This document shows positions 26,726 to 35,009 of a DNA stretch of 52,565 nt, in pieces. Numbering within the stretch: the stretch's first letter is position 1; every line of letters begins with the position of its first letter. The translations under genes and the position numbers were made by a program. The stretch spans positions 1-52,565 of the forward strand of contig JAOAIL010000001.1 in assembly GCA_026414725.1 (NCBI GenBank). Reading direction: 5' to 3'. This DNA is from a bacterium (GTDB lineage: Bacteria; Ratteibacteria; UBA8468; B48-G9; JAFGKM01). The notes under the pieces were generated by a model. The model made no database searches, was not told the DNA's origin, and was given only the letters and a program-made list of their open reading frames with translations.

Positions 26726-28528
26726 TTAACTCTGTACATCTTCCGGGCATGTTATTATCACCCTGTACAGTTTCAGTTTATCCTGTTTTCCTCTGATAGT
26801 AAATACACCTGCCGGCTCACAAATTACCCTTTCCTTCACAAGATTATATGTCTCTTCTCCAATAAGTATCTCACCACCAGAAGTAAGTTCTTCTATTCTT
26901 GCAGCAACATTTACTGTGTCTCCTATGGCTGTATATTCCATCCTCTGAGTGGTTCCTATATTCCCTATAACTGCCTTACCTGTATTTATCCCCAATCCTA
27001 TCTGTACATCTCCGCTGAATTCTTGTATTTTCTTAATCATCTCTATTCCTGAATATACTGCATTAAGTGCATGTTCAGGGTCATCAACAGGAGCTCCATA
27101 TATACCCATCACCTCATCTCCTATAAATTTATCAAGTGTACCACCAAATTTAAATATCGCATCTGTCATAATACTTAATACTCTATTAAGAAAAGAAAAT
27201 GTCTCTTCAGGAGAATGGTTATCAGCATAAGAAGTAAAGCCCCTGATATCTGCAAAAAGAACTGTTATTGTTTTTTCTTCTCCCCAGAGCATAATCTCTC
27301 CTTTAAGAGCGAGAATCTTTTCCATTACCTGTGGAGATACATATCTTCCAAAAATATTCCTTATCCTCGCTTTATCCTTCACTTCCCAAATAAATTTAAC
27401 AAGTACTACTACCCCATAAACAATAAGGATACTTATAACAGGATAAAAAACATCTATCCAGAAAAGTTTTGATATAAATAAAAAGAATGTAAGTGTTATG
27501 AAAAGACAGATAAGAAACATAATAGAGATTACACTAATAACAGGAGAAAATGTAATGGCAATGGTCCCTGAAAAAAGTGAAAAACATAGCGGTATGAAAA
27601 AATTAGGAATATCTCCTGCCTTTCTTATGAACTCCCCTTTAAGAAAATTCTCTAAAAAACTCGCATGGACACCTACAAGAGGATAACCAGCAACCCCTGG
27701 AACATTCCCTGTATCAGGTACTCCTGTTGCTGTTATTCCTATAATAACTATTTTATCTCTGAATGCGTCCGGTGGTACAAAAGATGCCTTTCCCATATAG
27801 GACTGGAATACCTGAACAAATGAATAGTTAGGAAATTTTTTAAGGTCATTATAGACATTGAGGTAAACAGACCTGTCTTCATTTACAGGAATTTTTCTTT
27901 TTTGCCCGTCTATCTCAAACTCAATGAATCCTTTTCCCATCCTTAAAATAGAACCATCCAATATATCCTCTACTACAGATATATCAAGAGACCTGTATGT
28001 CTTCCCATTGTAATCTATAAAAAGTGGATACTTCCTTATAACCCCATCTTTATCAGGTATAATATTGATGAAGCCAGTGGATACCGCATACCTCTTGATT
28101 TCTTCAACTGGTTCCACTATTTTTTCTGCCTCTAAGATTCCTTTTTTCACTTCTGGACGGTCAAAAAAGAAGGGCAGGACAACATTACCTGCGTCTTTTA
28201 TCGCTTCTACAAATTCCTTATCACCTTCCTTCTGTTCAACAAATAAAATATCAAAAACAATTGCCTTTGCCCCCATACCTTTCAATATCTTTACTATTTC
28301 TGCATACCACTCTCTCGAAATCGGCCATTCTCCGAGAAGAGAAAGGGTATCATCTCCTATAAAAATAATTACTATATTACCTGTTGGTTGTTTATTCTGA
28401 AGGTATTTTATCCTCCAGTCATAAGTGGTATTTTCCAATCTTTTAAGAAAGTCCAATCTGAATAGAAAAAATAGTACTATATTTACAACAAAAGCTATTA
28501 TAAATATCTTTTCATTTCTTCTTAACAT
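26726..28528 (-). CDS. CHASE2-domain class III adenylate/guanylate cyclase
   Basis: A membrane sensor-enzyme of 600 residues. A first membrane helix (about 8-24) precedes a periplasmic CHASE2 domain (about 30-270). Then come three membrane helices (about 305-375) and a cytoplasmic class III cyclase domain (about 410-600). The cyclase keeps the metal-binding Asp residues in FADIRGFTS and FIGDEVMGIYG, the Lys in DKFIGDE, and the transition-state Asn-Arg in VNVAARIE, so it should be active. YTAIGDTVN and the Lys favour adenylate over guanylate cyclase. It overlaps the kinase gene end by 17 nt, implying coupled expression. Confidence 0.93.
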   Translation of the reverse strand: MLRRNEKIFIIAFVVNIVLFFLFRLDFLKRLENTTYDWRIKYLQNKQPTGNIVIIFIGDDTLSLLGEWPISREWYAEIVKILKGMGAKAIVFDILFVEQKEGDKEFVEAIKDAGNVVLPFFFDRPEVKKGILEAEKIVEPVEEIKRYAVSTGFINIIPDKDGVIRKYPLFIDYNGKTYRSLDISVVEDILDGSILRMGKGFIEFEIDGQKRKIPVNEDRSVYLNVYNDLKKFPNYSFVQVFQSYMGKASFVPPDAFRDKIVIIGITATGVPDTGNVPGVAGYPLVGVHASFLENFLKGEFIRKAGDIPNFFIPLCFSLFSGTIAITFSPVISVISIMFLICLFITLTFFLFISKLFWIDVFYPVISILIVYGVVVLVKFIWEVKDKARIRNIFGRYVSPQVMEKILALKGEIMLWGEEKTITVLFADIRGFTSYADNHSPEETFSFLNRVLSIMTDAIFKFGGTLDKFIGDEVMGIYGAPVDDPEHALNAVYSGIEMIKKIQEFSGDVQIGLGINTGKAVIGNIGTTQRMEYTAIGDTVNVAARIEELTSGGEILIGEETYNLVKERVICEPAGVFTIRGKQDKLKLYRVIITCPEDVQS

Positions 28529-29735
28529 TTTCCGGATCTACAGGTAGTTTCAGAATAAATGTTGTCCCCTTGCCCTGTTCAGAAACAACATTAATATCTC
28601 CCTTATGTTCTGTAACTATCTTTTTAACAACAGGAAGGCCCAGTCCTGTTCCTTTATGTCCTTTGGTTGTAAAGAAGACTTCAAATATCTTCTTTAAATT
28701 TTCAGGTGGAATTCCTGTCCCGTTATCAGATATCTTTATAAGATACATTCCAGTACTCTCCATCTCTGTTGAAATTTTTATAAACCCTGTCCCTTCAGTA
28801 ACTGCCTCACAGGCGTTAGTAAAAAGATTGAGTACAACTCTCTGCATACCATCTACATCTACTTTTACATTTTTAATCTTCTCATCCAGTTGATACTCAA
28901 CTTTTATGTTTTTTTCCCTTATCTTTTCATTATAGACACCTGTAACATCCCTTATAAAACTATTCAACTCTACCTCCTGCAAGAGTGGTTTTTTCTTGGA
29001 AGAATAATTAAGCATATCAAGTATAAGTTCTGAGATTCTATTAACATTTGCCTTTACTATATTCCAGCCCTCTTTCACATATTCCTCGGTAGAAGCCCCT
29101 ATTGTTTCATCAATAAGAGAAATACCACCTACCAGCCCATTAAGTATATTTTTAATATCATGGGAGAGAGAAAGCATTGTTTCACCAACACCTGCCATCC
29201 GTGCATTTTTCACATTTTCAATATATAAATGCGCATTTTCTATTGTAAGGGCTGCCTGAGAAGCAATAATTCTCATTAGCTCTTCATCTTTTTTATCAAA
29301 CGGTTTGCCATCTTTTCTGTTCAAAACCTCAAGTACACCCAGCAGTTTACCTTTTTTACCGGTAAGAGGAACTGCAAGTATACTTTTTGTCTTAAAATGG
29401 CTTTTCTTATCAGCGAGAGAGAAGAATCTTTTATCTTTTGAAACATCTTTAACATTTATTAATCTCTTTTCCTGTGCGCATATTCCTGCAATACCCTGTC
29501 CGAGTTTAAGTTTTATTGCTTTTACATCTCTGCCTTTTTCTCCTGTAGCAACCTCAAAAAAAAGTTCTTTCTTCTCTCTGTCATAAAGAAGGAGGGAACT
29601 GGCTTCTGCTTTAAGAATATTTTTGCTTTCTTCCATTATCAGATTAAGCAACTGGTGGAGGTTATATATGGAGGATATAAAAGAACTTATTCTTTTCAGA
29701 ACTTTAAACTTTTGCAGATACTCTCTGTCTCCCAC
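28512..29735 (-). CDS. GAF-domain sensor histidine kinase
   Basis: A soluble kinase of 407 residues with a GAF domain (about 15-165), a dimerisation/phospho-acceptor helix with LSLSHDIKN (His near 196), and a HATPase domain with NLFTNACEAV (N box), DNGTGIPP (G1) and GTGLGLPVV (G2). It has no membrane span, so the signal is cytoplasmic or comes from the linked CHASE2 protein. The start is unclear: an ATG at 29753 lies upstream of, and overlaps, a TGGTATAAT extended -10 box. Transcription from that box would begin at the in-frame GTG at 29735, which I prefer. The receiver at 25176 is a candidate partner. Confidence 0.9.
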   Translation of the reverse strand: MGDREYLQKFKVLKRISSFISSIYNLHQLLNLIMEESKNILKAEASSLLLYDREKKELFFEVATGEKGRDVKAIKLKLGQGIAGICAQEKRLINVKDVSKDKRFFSLADKKSHFKTKSILAVPLTGKKGKLLGVLEVLNRKDGKPFDKKDEELMRIIASQAALTIENAHLYIENVKNARMAGVGETMLSLSHDIKNILNGLVGGISLIDETIGASTEEYVKEGWNIVKANVNRISELILDMLNYSSKKKPLLQEVELNSFIRDVTGVYNEKIREKNIKVEYQLDEKIKNVKVDVDGMQRVVLNLFTNACEAVTEGTGFIKISTEMESTGMYLIKISDNGTGIPPENLKKIFEVFFTTKGHKGTGLGLPVVKKIVTEHKGDINVVSEQGKGTTFILKLPVDPENVKKK

Positions 29736-29741
29736 AATGTT

Positions 29742-29750
29742 ATTATACCA
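29742..29750 (-). promoter_or_regulatory. Extended -10 promoter of the histidine kinase operon
   Basis: The minus strand reads TGGTATAAT. The six bases AACATT separate it from the in-frame GTG at 29735, so the mRNA would begin at the start codon. Confidence 0.55.
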
Positions 29751-29762
29751 CATTATTGATTA

Positions 29763-29791
29763 TTGCGAAGAAACAGATTTTGCTGTAAACT
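29763..29791 (+). promoter_or_regulatory. Possible promoter of the 29813 operon
   Basis: TTGCGA (29763-29768), a 17-nt spacer and TAAACT (29786-29791). Each box matches consensus at four of six positions. It is divergent to the kinase promoter; a weak call in AT-rich DNA. Confidence 0.35.
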
Positions 29792-29812
29792 TTAATGAAA
29801 AAGGAGGAGAGA

Positions 29813-30658
29813 ATGAAATTTTCAGGTATAAGTGATGAGGCAGGTCAGGCAATAGAAATACAGATAAAAGCACATAAAGAATTGGGCTGGGAATACCTTG
29901 AACTACGTAATGTTAATGGAGAAGGTATTGCACTTATGGATGATAGAAAGTTTGATGATGCCTTTGAAAAAGTTATTGCTTCCGGGTTAAAGGTATCCTG
30001 CTTTGCCAGTTCCATAGCCAACTGGGCAACAGAAATATCAGGAAATTTTCAGAAAGATATAGATGAACTTAAAAGAGCCATCCCGAGAATGCATAGGTTT
30101 AATACAAAATATATAAGGGTAATGTCATGGCCCAATAACAAAGAAAACCCACTTTCTGAAGAGGACTGGGGAAAAGAAGCAATAAGAAGAATGAAAGAAC
30201 TAACAAAGATAGCAGAAGATGGTAAAGTTATTCTCCTTCATGAAAACTGCAGTGGATGGGGGGGCTTGAGTATTGAAAATATGTTAAAACTCCATCAGGA
30301 AGTAAACTCTCCTAACTTTAAAATTCTGTATGACACAGGAAATGTTATTCACTATAATAAAGGTGTTGACCCTTGGGAATTTTATAGTAAAGTAAAACCG
30401 TACATTGGATATGTCCATATAAAGGACTATAAAACACTTGCAGATGGGACAGAAAAGGCAACCTATCCTGCTGAAGGGGAAGCAAAGGTAAAAGAAATAC
30501 TGCAAGACCTGAAACAATCAGAATACAATGGCTTTATATCCATAGAGCCACACCTTGCAAGTGTAGTCCATGAAGGTAAGGTCGGTGACCCTGAGGTTAC
30601 CTATCAGACATATATCACATATGGCAAAAAACTTATGGATGTTGTTAAGAGATTATGA
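29813..30658 (+). CDS. Sugar phosphate isomerase/epimerase (TIM barrel)
   Basis: A 281-residue AP-endonuclease-2-type TIM barrel. It starts MKFSGISDEAGQAIE and has metal-site style stretches LHENCSGWGG, YDTGNVIHY, GYVHIKDYK and FISIEPHL, the usual His/Glu/Asp pattern of this family. It probably isomerises or epimerises a sugar or inositol derivative; the substrate cannot be read from the sequence. The ATG at 29813 follows AAGGAGG by 5 nt. It opens the long plus-strand run, and its stop overlaps the DUF362 start as ATGA. Confidence 0.88.
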   Translation: MKFSGISDEAGQAIEIQIKAHKELGWEYLELRNVNGEGIALMDDRKFDDAFEKVIASGLKVSCFASSIANWATEISGNFQKDIDELKRAIPRMHRFNTKYIRVMSWPNNKENPLSEEDWGKEAIRRMKELTKIAEDGKVILLHENCSGWGGLSIENMLKLHQEVNSPNFKILYDTGNVIHYNKGVDPWEFYSKVKPYIGYVHIKDYKTLADGTEKATYPAEGEAKVKEILQDLKQSEYNGFISIEPHLASVVHEGKVGDPEVTYQTYITYGKKLMDVVKRL

Positions 30659-31749
30659 AAGAAAAGGTTGTAGTAGCAAGATGTGCATCTTATGAAAAAA
30701 GTGTGGTTGAAAAAGCAATAAACAAGATTTTTTCTGTTTTAAATATACAATCCCCTGATAAGGTTTTATTTAAACCCAATATGCTTTCTGCAAGAACACC
30801 TGAAGAAGGGGTCACCACACATCCTGTTGTACTGGAGATATCTGTAAATCTATGTAAAAGCCCCAAAAAAATTATAGGAGACAGCCCTGCAAGTGTAAAC
30901 AAACCAGTAGAGTTATACTGGGAAAAATGCGGATATAAAAATGTTTCCCAAAATACCGGTGTTCCTCTCGTAAAATTCAGCAATTCTATAATGATAGAGT
31001 TGCAGGTATCCGGTAAAAAAGAAAAAGTTCCTGTTACTGATTACCTGAAAGAATACAGAATATTTAATCTACCTAAACTGAAGACACATGGACTTACAGT
31101 TATAACTGCTGCATTAAAAAACCTTTATGGACTTATACCCGGTTTTCATAAGAGTGTTCTCCACAGTAAATTCATTTCACCGGTTGAGTTTTCTGAATTT
31201 CTCATCTCCTATTATCAGGTAATTAAACCATATGTTTTCTTTAATCTTATAGATGCTATTATATCTATGGAAGGAGAAGGGCCATCTGCAGGAAATCTAA
31301 TACATACCGGTTATCTTATAGGAGGAAGAGATGCAGTGGCAATAGATATGATATGTTGTGAACTTACAGGATTAAAAGTAGAAGATGTCCCATACCTTAG
31401 AATATATAAAGAAAGATATGGACTACCTGATATAGAAGTTATTGGAGATATACCGCTTTCTACTAAAAAGTTTAATATACCGGGCAGAAAGAGAAATAAA
31501 ATATTTTCCAGTAAAGTTCTGAAGCCAGTTCTATGTTTACTTGCAAAATATTTCAAAGCAATTCCAGTAATAAATCCTTCTGTATGCAAAAAATGTTATG
31601 CCTGCAGAGAGGTATGTCCTGTAAAAGCAATATCAGAAAACTTGAAATTTGACAGAAAAAAGTGTATAAATTGTCTGTGTTGTTTTGAGGTATGTCCTTA
31701 TAAAGCCATTAATATAAAAAAAAGTTTGATTGCTAAACTATTCACATAA
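30655..31749 (+). CDS. DUF362 domain protein with two 4Fe-4S clusters
   Basis: The 364-residue product has the DUF362 domain (about 1-250, with FKPNMLSA, LPKLKTHGLTVITAALKN and GEGPSAGN). A C-terminal bacterial ferredoxin part (about 305-355) has two CxxCxxCxxxCP motifs (CKKCYACREVCP and CINCLCCFEVCP). DUF362 proteins are iron-sulfur proteins of unknown reaction, often in anaerobes. It is coupled by ATGA to the isomerase before it and by a 16-nt gap to the isomerase after it, so it may act with sugar metabolism (inference). Confidence 0.9.
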   Translation: MKEKVVVARCASYEKSVVEKAINKIFSVLNIQSPDKVLFKPNMLSARTPEEGVTTHPVVLEISVNLCKSPKKIIGDSPASVNKPVELYWEKCGYKNVSQNTGVPLVKFSNSIMIELQVSGKKEKVPVTDYLKEYRIFNLPKLKTHGLTVITAALKNLYGLIPGFHKSVLHSKFISPVEFSEFLISYYQVIKPYVFFNLIDAIISMEGEGPSAGNLIHTGYLIGGRDAVAIDMICCELTGLKVEDVPYLRIYKERYGLPDIEVIGDIPLSTKKFNIPGRKRNKIFSSKVLKPVLCLLAKYFKAIPVINPSVCKKCYACREVCPVKAISENLKFDRKKCINCLCCFEVCPYKAINIKKSLIAKLFT

Positions 31750-31765
31750 AAACAAGGAGAAACTT

Positions 31766-32563
31766 ATGGATGAGAAAATAGGTGTGATTAATTATAATCT
31801 CTCTAACTTTTCAGTTGAGGAACTTTTCAGATGGTGTAAAGAAAATGTTGTGGATTATGTAGAACTTCAGAGAAAAGATGTATGGCCTGATATTACAAAG
31901 AAAGAACATAACATATCAGAGGTTGCTCGCTTACTACAAAAATATGACATAAAAATATCCCAGATATCCACAGGCAGTGACTTCCTTCAAAAAACAGAGA
32001 ATGAATTTAACAAGCAGGTATGGATGGTAGGTGAGATGTGCAAGATGGTGAAAGACCTCGGATTCAATCAACTTAGAATAGATGGTGGATGGCCTAAAGA
32101 AGGCGTAGAGGAAAAGGACTACAAAACTCTTATAATTAAAGGGGTTTCTGAAGTAACGGATATAGCAAGTAAAGAGGGGGTTTATCTTGCTCTTGATAAT
32201 CATGGGGTTATCACAAATGATTATAATTTTCTACTTGAAATTTTAGACAGAGTACATTCCAGATATCTGGGAACAAACTTTGATACTATGAACTACAGAT
32301 GGTATGGATATAAAGTAGAAGAACTACCTGATATTTATAAAAAGGTTGCTCCTTATGTTTTACACACACATATTAAAGATGGTACTGGCTCGAGAGAAAA
32401 ATATAAAGGTGCTGTATTAGGTGAAGGAGAAATACCCCTTTTAGAGGCGATTAAAATACTAAAAGAGAATGGATATAAAGGTGTATGGTGCGTAGAATAT
32501 GAAGGGGATGAAGGTGCTGACGGATATAAAAAGTGTGTGGATTGGTTAAGGAACCATCTATGA
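31766..32563 (+). CDS. Sugar phosphate isomerase/epimerase (TIM barrel), second copy
   Basis: A 265-residue TIM-barrel protein of the same broad family as the gene at 29813 but clearly distinct in sequence. Conserved stretches are YVELQRKDVW near the start, LALDNHGVI, TNFDTMNYRW, HTHIKDGTG and WCVEYEGDEGAD. The ATG at 31766 follows AAGGAGA; a longer reading from 31730 runs back over the DUF362 gene and lacks a site. Its stop overlaps the transporter start as ATGA. Substrate unknown. Confidence 0.87.
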   Translation: MDEKIGVINYNLSNFSVEELFRWCKENVVDYVELQRKDVWPDITKKEHNISEVARLLQKYDIKISQISTGSDFLQKTENEFNKQVWMVGEMCKMVKDLGFNQLRIDGGWPKEGVEEKDYKTLIIKGVSEVTDIASKEGVYLALDNHGVITNDYNFLLEILDRVHSRYLGTNFDTMNYRWYGYKVEELPDIYKKVAPYVLHTHIKDGTGSREKYKGAVLGEGEIPLLEAIKILKENGYKGVWCVEYEGDEGADGYKKCVDWLRNHL

Positions 32564-34089
32564 ACAGAGAAAAATGGGGAAGTAAGTTAGGGGTAATACT
32601 GGCAGTTGCCGGAAGTGCTGTAGGACTGGGTAATTTTTTAAGATTTCCTGTCCAGGCAGCAAGGAATGGCGGTGGAGCATTTATGATACCCTACTTCATT
32701 GCCCTCTTCCTTCTCGGTATCCCTCTTATGTGGATTGAGTGGACTATAGGAAGATTTGGTGGTGGCTTCGAACATGGAACTGCCCCGGGTATATTTCATT
32801 CGCTCTGGCGTAAGAACAGGTTTATAAAGTATTTTGGAGTTATAGGGATATTTGGACCTATAGTGATATTTATCTACTATGTCTACATAGAATCGTGGTT
32901 ATTGGGCTACAGTTTTTTTTCCCTTACAGGAAAATATGCAGGTATCGCAGAAGAAGCAGGTATGATTTCTTTTTTACGGGGTTACCAGGGTATCGTGAAA
33001 AATGAATTCTTTTCTAATATCGTACCTGCCTATATATTCTTTCTGATCACATTCGTATTAAATATTCTTGTGGTCTTTTTCGGGATAAAAAAAGGCATTG
33101 AAAGGATATGCAGGATAGCATTACCCACCCTTTTTATACTGGCAATTATTATTATGGTTCGGGTATTCACACTTAAATCTCCCTATGACCCTTCATGGAG
33201 TCCTTATAACGGTCTCGGGTTTTTATGGAATCCTGACTTCTCAGCACTTAAAGATGCAAAAGTCTGGCTGGCAGCAGCAGGACAGATATTTTTTACATTA
33301 AGTGTTGGGATAGGCGTGATACTCACTTATGCAAGTTATCTAACAAAAGATGATGATGTACTTCTTTCAGGACTTACAGCAGCAAGCACAAATGAATTCG
33401 CTGAGGTAATCATTGGTGGAAGTATAGTTATTCCTGCTGCTTTTGTCTTTTTTGGACCTTATGGAATATCACAGGTAGCACAACAGGGAGCTTTTGACCT
33501 CGGTTTTGTTACTATGCCATTGATATTAAAAACATTTTCTGCTGGTATGTTTTTTGCATTTATATGGTTTCTGCTTCTTTTTCTCGCAGGTATAACATCT
33601 TCTATATCCCTCGCACAGCCAGCAGTTGCATTCTTAGAAGACGAGTTCAACATCTCAAAGAAGAAGGCGGTAGGGATATTTTCCATTGTTTGTTTTGCTC
33701 TTTCACACATTGCTATACTATTTCTTGCAAAAGGGACTGTAGATGAACTGGACTTCTGGGGTGGAACATTTGCCCTGGTTGTCTTTGCAACTGTAGAAAC
33801 AATACTATTTGCCTGGATATTCGGTATTGATAAAGCATGGGAAGAGATGCATTCTGGTTCTGATATAAGAATACCCCGAGTTTATAAATTCATTATCAGG
33901 TACATTACACCCCTCTTCCTGCTTTTTATACTCGGCTTCTGGACATATCAGCAGGCAATACCAACACTTTTACTTAAAGGCGCACCTGAAGAAAATATAC
34001 CATACATAATTTTTACAAGGGTTGTACTTGTAGTACTCATCCTGACTATTGCTATTCTGGTTAAAAAGGCGTGGGAGAAGAAACAATAA
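32560..34089 (+). CDS. Sodium-dependent NSS-family transporter
   Basis: A 509-residue integral membrane protein of the neurotransmitter:sodium symporter family, with the LeuT-type first helix GSAVGLGNFLRFP and following AARNGGGAF that form the sodium and substrate site. About 11-12 hydrophobic helices are visible. Bacterial members usually import amino acids such as methionine, alanine or tyrosine; sugars are not typical. The ATG at 32560 overlaps the previous stop (ATGA), and the longer reading from 32533 overlaps that gene without a site. It is followed with one-base overlap by a tiny gene for a likely small subunit. Confidence 0.93.
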   Translation: MNREKWGSKLGVILAVAGSAVGLGNFLRFPVQAARNGGGAFMIPYFIALFLLGIPLMWIEWTIGRFGGGFEHGTAPGIFHSLWRKNRFIKYFGVIGIFGPIVIFIYYVYIESWLLGYSFFSLTGKYAGIAEEAGMISFLRGYQGIVKNEFFSNIVPAYIFFLITFVLNILVVFFGIKKGIERICRIALPTLFILAIIIMVRVFTLKSPYDPSWSPYNGLGFLWNPDFSALKDAKVWLAAAGQIFFTLSVGIGVILTYASYLTKDDDVLLSGLTAASTNEFAEVIIGGSIVIPAAFVFFGPYGISQVAQQGAFDLGFVTMPLILKTFSAGMFFAFIWFLLLFLAGITSSISLAQPAVAFLEDEFNISKKKAVGIFSIVCFALSHIAILFLAKGTVDELDFWGGTFALVVFATVETILFAWIFGIDKAWEEMHSGSDIRIPRVYKFIIRYITPLFLLFILGFWTYQQAIPTLLLKGAPEENIPYIIFTRVVLVVLILTIAILVKKAWEKKQ

Positions 34090-34193
34090 TGAGAACAAGT
34101 GGACTTATATTTATGTGTATCTCGTGGATAACCATTATATCCTTACTTGTATTCTGTATAAGTAAAATAATAAAAAGTTCTATGGAGGAATAA
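34089..34193 (+). CDS. metS: Small membrane subunit of the NSS transporter (MetS-like)
   Basis: A 34-residue protein, MRTSGLIFMCISW... ending KSSMEE. One membrane helix covers about residues 5-25, with a short basic cytoplasmic end. Size, position and composition match MetS-type small subunits that partner two-component NSS transporters such as MetPS. Its ATG overlaps the transporter stop (TAATG), so it should be translationally coupled. Its last codons contain GGAGG, the ribosome-binding site of rnfB. The protein is below usual gene-finder size limits; the identification rests on context and general pattern. Confidence 0.72.
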   Translation: MRTSGLIFMCISWITIISLLVFCISKIIKSSMEE

Positions 34194-34195
34194 AG

Positions 34196-35005
34196 ATGTT
34201 AATACCTGTTATTATACTCGGTGGTCTCGGTATTATATTTGGTGTTTTTCTAACTTATTTCAGCATAAAGTTCAAAACAGAAGAAAACCCTGTACTCCAA
34301 AATCTTTATGAACTTATGCCCAATGCTAACTGCGGTGCCTGTGGACTTGCTGGCTGTAGTGCTTTTGCAGAGGCACTGGCTGAAGGTAAAATAGAACCTT
34401 CTAAATGTGTAATGATGTCTGATGAAAATCTCCAGAAGATATGTTCATTGTTAGGAATAACATCAGGTGATAGAGAAAAGAAGATAGCGCGGGTACTCTG
34501 CTTCGGCGGTAGTAATACAAAAAAACGTTTTGAATACAAAACCATCAAGACCTGTAATGCAATCAATGCCCTTTTTAATACGCATATTGAGTGTAATTAC
34601 GGATGTCTCGGAATGGGCGATTGTGTAAAGGTATGTCCTGTAGATGCTATTTCAATAGATGAAAATAATCTTCCTGTGATAGATGAAGAAAAATGTATCG
34701 GTTGTGGTAAATGTGTTACTATATGTCCCAAAAACATTATCAAACTTATTCCTTCTGATAAAAATGTCTATATTGCCTGTTCTTCTTATGACAGAGGACC
34801 TGTGGTAATAAAGGTATGTAAGACAGGCTGTATCGGCTGTGGTAAATGCGTAAAGGTATGCCCACAACAGGCAATAATACTACAGGATAACCTTGCAGTC
34901 ATTGATTATGAAAAATGCGATAACTGCGGTAGATGTGTTGAAGAATGCCCCAGAAAAATTATCTTTGTTACATCTTTGAAAGAAAAGCAGGGTATTCTCG
35001 CATAA
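34196..35005 (+). CDS. rnfB: RnfB-like ferredoxin subunit
   Basis: The 269-residue product has one N-terminal membrane helix (about 3-24) and the RnfB-type cluster NCGACGLAGC (about 45-54) with a later Cys. Further iron-sulfur motifs lie near 132-147 (CNYGCLGMGDC), 167-178, 212-223 and 241-252, each a CxxCxxCxxxCP. In Rnf complexes RnfB takes electrons from ferredoxin. No rnfA, C, D, E or G is in this window, so the partner complex is unknown; it may be encoded elsewhere or this may be a stand-alone electron carrier. GGAGG precedes the ATG from inside the small upstream gene. Confidence 0.9.
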   Translation: MLIPVIILGGLGIIFGVFLTYFSIKFKTEENPVLQNLYELMPNANCGACGLAGCSAFAEALAEGKIEPSKCVMMSDENLQKICSLLGITSGDREKKIARVLCFGGSNTKKRFEYKTIKTCNAINALFNTHIECNYGCLGMGDCVKVCPVDAISIDENNLPVIDEEKCIGCGKCVTICPKNIIKLIPSDKNVYIACSSYDRGPVVIKVCKTGCIGCGKCVKVCPQQAIILQDNLAVIDYEKCDNCGRCVEECPRKIIFVTSLKEKQGILA

Positions 35006-35009
35006 AGGA

